Under the pieces are notes generated by a model. The model did no database searches and was not told where the DNA came from. It worked only from the letters and a program-made list of their open reading frames with translations. The translations under genes were made by a program, and so were the position numbers. DNA of 64,000 bases from Periplaneta americana (taxonomy: Eukaryota > Arthropoda > Insecta > Blattodea > Blattidae). This document shows positions 10,807 through 20,734 of the stretch, in pieces; positions within the stretch are counted from its first letter, which is position 1; every line of letters starts with the position of its first letter. The stretch spans positions 172,395,988 to 172,459,987 of the forward strand of contig NC_091120.1 in assembly GCF_040183065.1 (NCBI RefSeq). Reading direction: 5' to 3'.

Positions 10807-11389
10807 GTAAAGCAGACTCCAAAGCAGCTATTCTATCAATAGTCTCTAAACACACACCTTCATCTTAAACAGCAGAAATAACTAAAATGCTCTCTCAATA
10901 TCACTCAATAAAAGAATTGTATTCCAATGGATACCATCCCATTGTGGAATCCTGGGAAACGAGAATGCGGATGCTTTAGCAAAGAACGGCAGCACTGCTA
11001 CTTACAGACCTGTTACTAAATCTACGTATTACTCTGTGAAAAGATTTATTAAATCTACATACTTAGACTTCAACAAACAAAATTTGATAACACAATCCCA
11101 AGGGAAAAAATGGAACTGTCTGCATCAAAATCCACAGTTAATTCCCGATTTACCACGAAAATCGTCTGTAGCTGCATTTAGATTGGCAACAGGCCATGAT
11201 TGTTTGGCCAAACACCTGCATAGAATTGGAATATATCAGTCCCCTAACTGTCCATTGTGCAACTCAAATCAAGAAATGGATTCGGAACACCTCAAAATCT
11301 GTGCTTCAGTGGCTGGTCATGATAATATCTTTGAAAAATATTGGAGTGCAAGAGGTCAAATGACTTTATTGTCAAACGCCTGGCATTAG
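10807..11389 (+). pseudogene. Non-LTR retrotransposon RNase H + C-terminal tail
   Basis: Plus-strand reading begins in an RNase H domain (ADSKAAILSIVSKHTPSS, then an in-frame stop and a frameshift near 10905). It continues as IVFQWIPSHCGILGNENADA, the classical RNase H C-terminal motif. A long open tail follows, with FRLATGHDCLAKHLHRIGIY and the zinc knuckle CPLCNSNQEMDSEHLKIC, ending NAWH-stop. The reverse transcriptase part is missing. Related copies lie at 51018-51244 and 53403-54523. Confidence 0.8.
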
Positions 11390-11554
11390 AAAACAACATG
11401 TACAGTAATGTGGATCCTAGAAATTTAAACATATTTATTTGCTCATTCGTCTTATTATTTAATACGAGCTTACATCTTATGAGGTAGGATTCCTGAAATG
11501 CCATGGACTTCACTTTATTTATGTACTGTAGATATCAAATTATAGTTGAGAATT

Positions 11555-12035
11555 CTTTTGTGGACTTCAAATAACACTTTCTGCAGTATGTCTTCACTAT
11601 ACAAAATAATAACTTGATCATCAGCAAATAGGAATGTTATATTTTTTTCTATTGTAATCAGTTGGTACATGTAAATATTTACTCCTGTTTCCATTGACGG
11701 ATTACATTATCTAAATATAAATTAAAGAATTGGTGATGTACAACACACTTCATAAGTCCCCATTTTTGTGTTTCATACATATAATTCCTTAAATATTTCG
11801 ACAATATGAGTAGGTATTCTTCCTCTGTCAAATGCTTTAATGAAGTCTATAAATATTAAATAAGTTGGACAGTTAAAAGCTCTTCTTTGTTTCTTTAATT
11901 GCTTGATAATAAATATGTTATTAGTGCACGATCCTCCTTTCCTGGATTCTGATTACTTTTCTGGAAGAATTGTTTCTGCAGTACCGTATTACAAAGTGCT
12001 GTATTCAAAATTCTCGGATATATCTTGTAGGTAGT
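11555..12035 (-). pseudogene. Decayed reverse transcriptase domain of a non-LTR element
   Basis: Minus-strand translation with several breaks gives FRKGRSCTNNIFIIKQLKK, then IFIDFIKAFDRGRIPTHIV (RT motif with the first catalytic Asp) and LFADDQVIILYSED (catalytic FADD box). The order and spacing fit a reverse transcriptase. Multiple frameshifts and stops between the motifs show it is dead. The rest of the element is not visible nearby. Confidence 0.7.
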
Positions 12036-12881
12036 GTTCCACAAACTAATAATGCCTCTTTAGTTTTTCATGCATGTCTACAATACAAACATAAATGTCA
12101 AATTACACATAAACTCTTATTTTATTGCATATATTGTGTTTTACAATAAAAACACACTGACACACATAGATTGCACTACTTACAGCACATTTCGGAAGAT
12201 GATTGCATGCTTGGCATTAGAAAATGTGTATGGCAACATGAATGGAACTTTGTAAATTCACAAGACCGTGTGCACCTAATGAAGCCATAAATGAAATGAT
12301 AATGCTTTCCATGGAACTTAGTTCATACATCTCATCTTCTTCGTGCCTACAATATTTTGTCTGAACACATGTGATATTTAACTTCCTATATAACAACAGT
12401 TGAGTCTCATTACAACTAGGTAATGTTGCTTAAGTGCAAATGGCTCATGTTCTTTTGAGTGGCTAAAAAATCGCGACCTCCATGAAAGGGGTTGGACTAC
12501 TACTGCTTACCACTTGAGGATTGAAGCTCAGAAAACTTCAGTAGCTCTGCAACTGTTGAAAATTGGATGCAGGTTCATAGGAATTATTTTTAACACAACA
12601 ATCTGAGGGATCACTTCCTCAAATTATGCACATTCGTCATTAATCACCTTGTATGCATTATGTTGTAGCAGAAGCTGGATTTTTCCACATCTTTTTTCAC
12701 ATTTGGGGGAGCTTACTATTTATTTTGTTGTTAGAACTAAGTGTTTTATTTTTTTTTATTTTTTGGATAAGGCAATATTTTTTAAATTCATTTGATTATT
12801 GTATTCATATCAGATATACTAGTATATGGCGTTTCAGAAGCAAGAGGTATCTGTAATTGCTCATACTTAGGCTAATTAATT
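12036..12881. other. Non-coding interval
   Basis: AT-rich; no feature recognised. Confidence 0.4.
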
Positions 12882-13271
12882 TTCTACACAGTCTTAAAAA
12901 TTCTGGCACTGGCATATTACACAGATGTTGTATGTGGTCGCCATTTTCTTCTTGTACAAGTAACAGCCTCTCTTCAATGTTGTATACAGCAGATCTGAGT
13001 TCGCATTTTGCCACAATGTGTGCGATGGAGTCCTTCAACTCATCAATTGTCGTAGGTTTGCTCAAGAACACTCTTTTCTTTAGATTGCCCCATAACCAAT
13101 AATCTGCTAGGTTAATATCTGGCAATCTTGCAGACCAAGATACAGAAAAGTGCCTACTGATATCACGACCACGAGAACAAGCAGAAGCAAACTCGTCATG
13201 ACAATGCAAAAAATTTTATTTCTCTTGTAATAGGCCTAAGTCAGTGCCAGAATTTTTAAGATTGTGTAGAA
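12882..13271 (-). mobile_element. Short mariner-like element with transposase 3' end
   Basis: Inverted repeats of ~30 bp at 12882-12911 and 13242-13271 share TTCTACACA and CTTAAAAATTCTGGCACTG. Between them, the minus strand is open for a Tc1/mariner-type C-terminus: LPDINLADYWLWGNLKKRVF (catalytic-domain tail) and IDELKDSIAHIVAKCE. About two thirds of the transposase is missing. The element seems to be an internally deleted copy that kept its 3' coding end; the frame runs on a little into flanking DNA. Confidence 0.65.
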
Positions 13272-13871
13272 TATGAAGAATAAATTTACCTCTTACTTTT
13301 GAAAAATCGTATATTATAAAATAATTCATCTATAGAATTATTTTTCTAATAAATTATCTCAGTGGAAAATGGTTGAATTATTACCTTTTTAAAGATAAGA
13401 GGACTCATTCTTTACTTGATGAAGTGAAAGCATTTTGAAAATTTGATCTTCAATCATACAGTCTATATAATAAATAAATCATTGGTGTACTGTTGTCTCT
13501 CATAAGTTTCATGAAATAATGGCCTCAAATAACACTAAAATGATAGATAACTTTTCAAAATTATATTTAAAGATAATGGATGATGTTTGGTTAATTAGGT
13601 TGTTCTGTATAATATTGAGAATTTTAGTTTTAACTGTAAATGTTTGTATCAGATTGATTATTCTACACAGTTACAACTAAGACTTTCTCATAAGACAGCA
13701 CTGAGTTTAAGATTGGTTAAAGCTGTATGCTAAGCTATAGATTGAGTGAATTGAATTTTTTACTTATGGTGTACTTGGTTTTTGTAGTAAAACTGCTCGT
13801 CAGTTCAAGATTGTTGGAGTAAATAATCTACAGATAATCACAAAATATAAAAGTGCTGAGCGAAAGTGAAG
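13272..13871. other. Non-coding interval
   Basis: AT-rich, no feature recognised. Confidence 0.4.
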
Positions 13872-14203
13872 TACAGTAAACCCTCGATTTAACGGATCTC
13901 GATTCATCAGACTTCAGATTTAAGATATAATTTTTGCGGATATTTTTATTGTTATATTTTTTAAATTTAATTTAATTATTCTTTGTGATCGCCAGCAGAA
14001 GCACGCCTCATGTAATGGGATAAAATGCCCTATGTGATGTGGTGATGCTATTTCGCGTCATGCAATTGCCATGATTAATCGCCAGCTGAAGCATACCGTA
14101 TGTAATGAGATGATAATGTACAGATACGAAAATAAAATTTTGAGCTCCCTTATTGTATAAGTTTCGCTTAGAACACACTGTGCATGTGCAGTAAATAAGA
14201 GTC

Positions 14204-14208
<5 letters not shown>

Positions 14209-14240
<32 letters not shown>
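14209..14240 (+). repeat. (TA)n microsatellite
   Basis: About 16 uninterrupted TA units just left of the nested MITE. Confidence 0.95.
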
Positions 14241-14243
<3 letters not shown>

Positions 14244-14281
14244 ACTTGTGGACAGTCATGTGAAATTGTTGCCTACATATA

Positions 14282-14863
14282 CAGATGTGGACAAATTATT
14301 AGCAAAATTGAAGATTTGTATTATATATTTTTACAAAATATGATTCTTCAATTTAGACTACAGTTGACATTTTTGTGTATTTTCAAATAATTAGCAAAAT
14401 TGAAGATTTGTATTGTATATTTTTCAAAATTTAACTCTCTAATTTGGACTACATTTGATATTTTTGCATATTTACAAATTATTAGCAAAACTGAAGGTTT
14501 TTATTCTATATTTTTACAAAATTCGATTCTTCAATTTGGACTACAATTGACATTTTGGATATTTCCAAATTATTAGCAAAACTGAAGATTTTTGTTTTAT
14601 ATTTTTACAAAATTTGGCTCGTCAATCCAGTTGACATTTTTGCTAATTTATAAATTATTAGCTAAATTGAAGATTTTTATTATATATTTTTACAAAACTT
14701 GACTCTTCAATTTAAACTACAATTGACATTTTTGCATATTTCTGTCTACTGTAATGATGAAAATATGCAAAATTGTCAACTGTAGTCTAAATTGAAAAGT
14801 CAAATTTTGTAAACAGAATTATCATAAAAATCGTCAATTTTGTTAATAATTTGTCCACGTCTG
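14282..14863. mobile_element. Tc1-like MITE with internal 91-bp tandem array
   Basis: Ends read inward as CAGATGTGGACAAATTATTA and CAGACGTGGACAAATTATTA, each flanked by TA. From 14292 to ~14745 the subterminal sequence is repeated about five times (unit ~91 bp: starts at about 14292, 14384, 14474, 14565 and 14651). The last ~110 bp are the same unit in inverted orientation. No coding capacity. It is inserted within the pogo-like element. Confidence 0.85.
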
Positions 14864-15115
14864 TAGGTGGACTCCCATCAAGACTCGCTCCAAATTTTAA
14901 TTCCATATCTGTACATCAGCTCTATGTGACGTGGTGATATATTATTATAATTTCAACATAACAAAAATGATGTGTACATTTAATATGTAACATTAATATG
15001 TTCGGATTATAGTGTTATACTTTAAAATATTATTTTTTTTTAAATTCCGAATTTAACGGACCTCCCCCCCACCACCACCACCACCAATAGTCCATTAAAT
15101 CTAGAGTTTACTGTA

Positions 15116-16740
15116 TGTTGAGTTCCTGTCTGTGAGATATGCAATTTCTCTAGTAAAACTGCTCATTATCAGTTCAAAGATGTTAAGTAAATTACCTACG
15201 AACTTCCACCAAATATTAAAGGTATGTAGTACGATGATATACATATATAACCAAAAACCGCAATTGTTTTTCTTCCTTATCTGAATCCATATTTATATAT
15301 ACATGTGCTAAATGATGTGAAATTCATATTTGTATGGCTGGTGTAACTATCATTCATTTAGTCTTGTAAATTATATAGAGGAAAACCACATCTCATTAAT
15401 ATTTAGTATGATGTACGTGGTTGTGTTTGCATAATCTAGTTTAAGTACAGTACATCATTGAATGTCAACATTTAGTAGATTTTGTGTGTTTGCTATCTGT
15501 ACCTGGACCGAGAGTTCAGCATTTTCTATTTTTGTATCCTGCTCTCTTTACAGTGAATTTACATTTAAAATTAAATTCGTAAAACATTAATTACACTATT
15601 CTTATGCCATATATCAGGAATTAGAACTTATATATATGCATGTGATAATATGAAATATTGAAAGAATCATAGTTATTTTGTCTGATTTTTTATTCTTTGT
15701 TTTATGTATGTGTACGTGCATTTAGTATGAGAGTTGTGTATGAAAGAGATTAAGAATATGTATGCAATATGTTTTAAATACATTTGAATAATACTAGTTT
15801 GTTGTTATGGACTGTTCTGTATTTTGAATTGTGTGAAAGATGTACGTATAAATGTTTTGCTTTTTTTAGAGACATATTTTATGTTAATCTGATGATGAAA
15901 AGTTGAATTTGGCAATTTTTGGATTCATTCGTAAATTCATGGCTCATCTCTTTGCTTCAGATAACACCCAATATCCAATAAATACTACATATATTATTTT
16001 CACCCCCTTCATGTCAGAAAGCTACCATAATTTTTCTGGAATGTAATTGAAGTTATTAGCAATTTTGTAATTTCTGTTTCATGATGCATTATTAAATATA
16101 CCAACTACAGTTTGATCATAAGTTTCAGTAACATAGTGACATCTGTGGCTACAATGCAGTAGGCCCAAATTCGATTTTCGATAAAGTGGAGATTCGTCTC
16201 TGATCTTTAAAAAAGGAGGCGGGTAAAATAATTTAGATAATTTTCAATCAAAAATCACATACCTCTTCGTTCCTTTTAATCGAATCAGCAATCTCTTATT
16301 TATATATTGGACCAAATTTCAGTGCTCTGTGTCACTTGGTATCATAAAAGAATTACGTAACATTTAAATGGCTGCACTCTTGAATTTAAATTGCATGAAG
16401 ACTTTGAAAGCTGTTTTCTCACACTTTATCTTTTTGTCAACACATTTCCTCATGCTCTCATTCACAATTTTGATACTAGAGTCGATGGTAATTCGGAAGT
16501 CAGTCTTCTGCTAGCATTTGCATTGAGAGAGACAGATAGAGCTAGGCAGTGTACAACATTGCCACATCGTACTTCACACAGCGCAGGAGAGAATTTAAAT
16601 TATCAAAAAACAATAATGACTGTAACTGTTGATTACTGTAAGAATGACACCAAACAAACCCTCTTTCCTTCACTAACAATATTCTTTGCACAGTTGTCAA
16701 TGCCACACCACATGCTTCTGCAGTAATTTGGGGGTTTACC
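15116..16740. other. Non-coding interval
   Basis: AT-rich; the 111-codon open frame at 16391-16726 has no recognisable domain and is probably chance. No repeats recognised. Confidence 0.4.
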
Positions 16741-16779
16741 CACCTGATTGGTCACAGTTCATCAATAGTGAATAAATTC

Positions 16780-17860
16780 AAAACAACGGGATCAGTGTTG
16801 AACAAGAAAAGAAGACAAAGATGTCATGTTTTAAAGAAGAAAAGTTGGATGATACTAGTGCTCGGTTAGAACAATTACTGCGAAAATCTCTCATTAAGTA
16901 AGCGAACAAGTTGAGGTCAGCCGTACATCAGCACATAATGCGATAAAATTACTAAAATTTCATCCATACAAAGTTACAGAAGTGCAAAGTGCACTCCGTA
17001 GAATCTGGAGACCACATAGGAGAATCAATTTTTACAACTGGTGTATTCAGTCTGTACATAACACTCATTTAGACCCATAATTTGTGGTTTTTAGTGATGA
17101 GGCACGATTTCACTTGCATGGACGAGTTAATACTCAAAATGATCGGTGTTGGTTAGTAGATAATCCACGACTTATTTGTGAAAGTCCATTACATGATTCT
17201 GAGGTCAGTGTATGGTGTGCATCAAGTGCAAAATGAATAATCGACCTTATCCCCCCCCCCCCGTGAAACAATGCTGACCAATACAAAATCCTAATTTTGG
17301 ATCAGTTTTTTCCTCAACTAACTGAAGAAGAATGAGAGTACGATGTGTTTCAGCAAGATGGAGCTACTGCCCATACAGCTCGAAATTCATTGTGTGTGTG
17401 GTTTTTACGATTTAAATATTTTATGTATCAACTGGAATTGGTGATAGCAAGGTGATATTTGGCGAGACGAGGCCGAGGATTCGCCATAGATTACCTGACA
17501 TTCGCCTTACAGTTGGAAAAAACCCAAGCAGGAATCGAACCCATGCCCGAGCACAAATCCAGATCGGCAGACAAGCATCTTAGCTGACTGAGCTATGCCA
17601 GTGGCTCTAATGTGTTTGACGAGAGGATGATTAGTATAGGGTTATGGCCTCCTCAATCCCCAGACTTAACTCCCTGCGATGTTTATTTATGGGGCAGTTT
17701 AAAAGACAGAGTTTATAAATCAAATCCACATACACTGAATGAATTGCAGAACAACGAATAGCCTACATTTCGGAAGTTGAGCTACAGCTTGTGAACACAG
17801 ATATATTTAGACACTACAACAGCTGCCTTACAGCAAATGGGGAACACTTTGAACATCATC
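16780..17860 (+). pseudogene. mariner/Tc1-type transposase, broken and SINE-interrupted
   Basis: Reading across frames from left to right: helix-turn-helix remnant (SRTSAHNAIKLLKFHPYKV), first catalytic region (FSDEARFHLHGRVNTQNDRC), second catalytic region (FQQDGATAHTARNS). After the inserted SINE comes WPPQSPDLTPCDVYLWGSLK, carrying the third catalytic residue. The order matches a complete IS630/Tc1/mariner transposase of ~340 residues. It carries several stops, at least two frameshifts and a poly-C run at 17252. No terminal inverted repeats were found. Inactive. Confidence 0.8.
17401..17612 (-). repeat. tRNA-derived SINE, family B, inside the mariner transposase
   Basis: Minus orientation. 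The tRNA-like head CATAGCTCAGTCAGCTAAGA (A box) is followed by box B GGTTCGATTCC and a body with AAGGCGAATGTCAGGTAATC. The same body occurs at 39337-39579. The flanks carry a degraded duplication (TGTGGTTTTTACGA against TGTGTTTGACGA). The transposase reads across the insertion point (TAHTARNS | NVFDERM). Confidence 0.8.
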
Positions 17861-18205
17861 TTTGAAAAAGAGAAGCATGTTTTCTATACTTCACTGGTTG
17901 CGCATCATGTTGGGTTGTGTGCAGCTATGCTTTTTTTTTTTTTTTTGCTTCACTTCTACTTCCACGAGCGGAGGAATATAAAATGTATGCACTGTATTAT
18001 ATGCAAAAAAAAAAAACTGTATATCGTCTTGAAAATCTTGGATGAGCGAAGTTAAATGTACACTTTCATTAATAACGCGGAGTAATTACCACATGATATT
18101 TAGAACTTCTTTCATGTCAGAGATTCTACTTTAATTACGGGTCATGACCAGTGACAGGCAAAAAATATTAAATTTCATATTCTAAACCATTCCTGCTAGC
18201 AGTAT

Positions 18206-18552
18206 AATAATAATCCATGGCGCTACAGCCCGTGAAGGGCCTAGACCGACCAACCGGCTGCTGTCCTCACGCCCACATGTCGAAGCAGAGGTGGACGATC
18301 ATCCAACCAGAATGGAGGTATTGTGTGGTTAGCACGATGATCCCCCCAGCCGTTACAGCTGGCATTCGCAACCGGATTTCACTACCTACCGTAGCTCCCC
18401 AAGTGCATCACGATGCTGGGTGGGCACCGATCCCATACATTGGCCGAAATTTCATGAGAAAATTTCTTCCCCCATGAGAACTCGAACCAACGCGCATTCC
18501 GTAACTCAAGTCCTAGGCAGGATGCCTTAGACCGCTACGCCACGGCGCGGAA
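18206..18552 (-). repeat. tRNA-derived SINE, family E (intact, 14-bp TSD)
   Basis: Flanked by a perfect 14-bp duplication CCTGCTAGCAGTAT (18192-18205 and 18553-18566). On the minus strand, a tRNA-like head (GGCGTAGCGGTCTAAGGC, box B GGTTCGAGTTC) is followed by a ~270-bp body and an (ATT)n tail. An older copy lies at 57468-57768. The perfect duplication suggests fairly recent insertion. Confidence 0.88.
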
Positions 18553-18839
18553 CCTGCTAGCAGTATGTAAACAACAATTTTCACAATCCACTATGTGTAG
18601 AATCCATTCAACATAAAAAAAATTCATAATGTTTTGGTAAAATGTTCGTATTTCATCAAAAACTTGTTGTTTTTTAAAATTTGGATTATTTTTCCCCCTC
18701 TGTTAACTATCACTGTACGGTATGGCACAGTACACCCACAAGAGTCTGAAGATTTCGCCTTCGAGCCTCTTCTCTGTAATATAGAGAAAAAACGTACAAA
18801 TAATCATCATTCTAATGCTTATTACCTACCACACTCTCA

Positions 18840-19006
18840 GCATATAGGGATTCCACAGAGGAACCAGAGTTTCCCGGAGAAAACTTCTGTGTTACCTGGA
18901 CTTGCCCAACACAAGTTATAAAATGGGAGTACACTGGGGATCAAACCTGGATCCACAGGATTATAAGTCCAGCGTTCTAGCCACAAGACCACCATTGCGG
19001 CTGCCT
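18840..19006 (-). repeat. tRNA-derived SINE, family D
   Basis: Minus strand: a tRNA-like head with GTGGCTAGAACGCTGGACTT and a box B-like GGTTTGATCCC, then a body with TGTTGGGCAAG. The same order is seen at 39815-39958. Confidence 0.65.
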
Positions 19007-19830
19007 TGAATATTGTATTAGCTATTTTTGTGTTCTTATTTTCGTCTACTCCCTCATTTTTACAGAACTTTGTAATAAAATATTCATAAAATTTATTAAA
19101 AATGAAGGCTTTCTGGAACAAGACAGAACTTAAATATATTTTGCATTGTATATACCACGGACTTAGAAAGGTCATTATTTCAGAACATATCTTTAGACTT
19201 TTTCGTTTTATGATTACAGTTTCAGAATTTGTTTGTAAATTTATAATCCATTGATGGGTTCATAATAAAGTACTTCCCTTTCATTAGCTTTGTTGTGATC
19301 AGTTCAAAAAATAAATTAAGTGTTCTAAATAAAGCTAACCTTATCCCCCTTTAACAAATACATTTTCAATTTATATTTTGCATTTTCTATCATTCTTTGC
19401 TATCTTTACTTAATATGAACACTGTATCAGTTGAAGCACAGAGATGCACATGAATGTATCAGCTCCTACTTCTATCATAAGCTTGTAAAATATTTCCCAA
19501 TTTTTGTTGTTTTTAATGTGAAACGTTTATGCTCGAGTGTTAAATGAATAAAATGTTACGAAACATCTGACATCAGTTGCTTAGCAATGGCAATGAGTTA
19601 CTTCACGCTATTCTGACATCACTTGCTTAGCAATGGATCATTGAGATGAAACACGTAATTTCATTGTAAATACTTGTACAGATATATGGTATATACTCAA
19701 TAAAGAAATGAAAAGAAATCATGAATCATAAAACACATAAATTGCATTAAATTTATTTCACTCTCAATCATATTCATATTCGTTATAAATAAAAACCAAT
19801 TCCTTAAAAATCTAAATATCACAATAATAC
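19007..19830. other. Non-coding interval
   Basis: Contains a direct repeat of about 22 bp (TGACATCANTTGCTTAGCAATGG) near 19568 and 19613. Otherwise nothing recognised. Confidence 0.45.
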
Positions 19831-20013
19831 CACAGTCTAGTATATATAGTCACGAAGCTTGAGTTTATGAGGGTACTAGGAACAATAGACTGTACAGGTA
19901 CTATTTTGCATTGTCTGTAATGAGACGATAGTAGAGATCCTAGTGGTTAGCAACTATCTATAGATGCATATTTACTACGTATTGAGCTTCGTGACTGTAT
20001 ATACTAGACTGTG
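19831..20013. mobile_element. 183-bp MITE with 30-bp TIRs
   Basis: Starts CACAGTCTAGTATATA and ends with its reverse complement. 28 of 30 terminal bases match (AGTCACGAAGCT included). Non-coding. Flanks share ACAAT..AC but do not give an exact duplication. Confidence 0.8.
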
Positions 20014-20734
20014 ACAATACCCAAAGAAGAACATAAACGTTTCACGCAATTACAGGGATCCAATGAATCCCCTGTCACTTTTTTCAGATTTTTTGCAGGT
20101 AGTAACATGGAAAGAGACACTGGATGTGAATAATATTTGTGTGGTAAGAAGATAGAAAGAACATCCTTAAAAAATACATAATTACAATGAATGTTGTCAT
20201 GTCATTCCATGTAAAATATATCCAGGGATTCTGTAATACTTGTTAGTAATATTGTATAATTTATGCAGACCAGAGCTGTAGTCTAAAGTGGCATGAGTTA
20301 TGCATTTATATCACATGCAGTTTTGTACTGTGTTTGTACCACATTTAGGGTAACAGTCTTAGTGTTATAGCCTCATATTTATTTGTCGTATCATAAATGG
20401 AATTTTAAAATTAAATGCTGGAACACACAGCAAATACAAATGATCAAGCTTGATACTTAGTTTTCAGCAAGAAACAGCTATAATTCTGTCATCTCAACAT
20501 TTCATATAAAAACGAAATTAAATCAGGAAACGCAATTTCATCATCCTTGACAATCATTATTTATATTTTCCATTTAAAACTAAATGTAGAGAAATGGATT
20601 GCATGCCAACAGGATACTTGTAACATGTGAAATGCTAATTTGTACTTGTTATTGTATTCCAAATTAGTAGGTTTAATTTTGACCATGGGTGATGGATTTT
20701 GAAAAGGTGATGAAAATTCTTAGCATGATGACCT
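20014..20734. other. Non-coding interval before the satellite
   Basis: No gene or repeat recognised. Confidence 0.4.

Larger units (their letters stand above)
13874..15113. mobile_element. pogo/Tigger-like TIR element (host of a nested MITE)
   Basis: The left end CAGTAAACCCTCGATTTAAC and the right end (read inward CAGTAAACTCTAGATTTAAT) are inverted repeats. Each end is flanked by TA (13872-13873; 15114-15115), as expected for Tc1/mariner/pogo. Without the nested element at 14282-14863 it is ~660 bp with no transposase. A (TA)n microsatellite lies inside at about 14209-14240. Confidence 0.8.

Noticed and set aside
16391..16726. 111-codon plus-strand ORF as a gene
   Set aside because: No recognisable domain, signal or neighbouring exon evidence; lies in AT-rich DNA just before a dead mariner.
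18260..18477. 86-codon ORF MALQPVKGL... as a gene
   Set aside because: Lies wholly within a SINE with a 14-bp target duplication.
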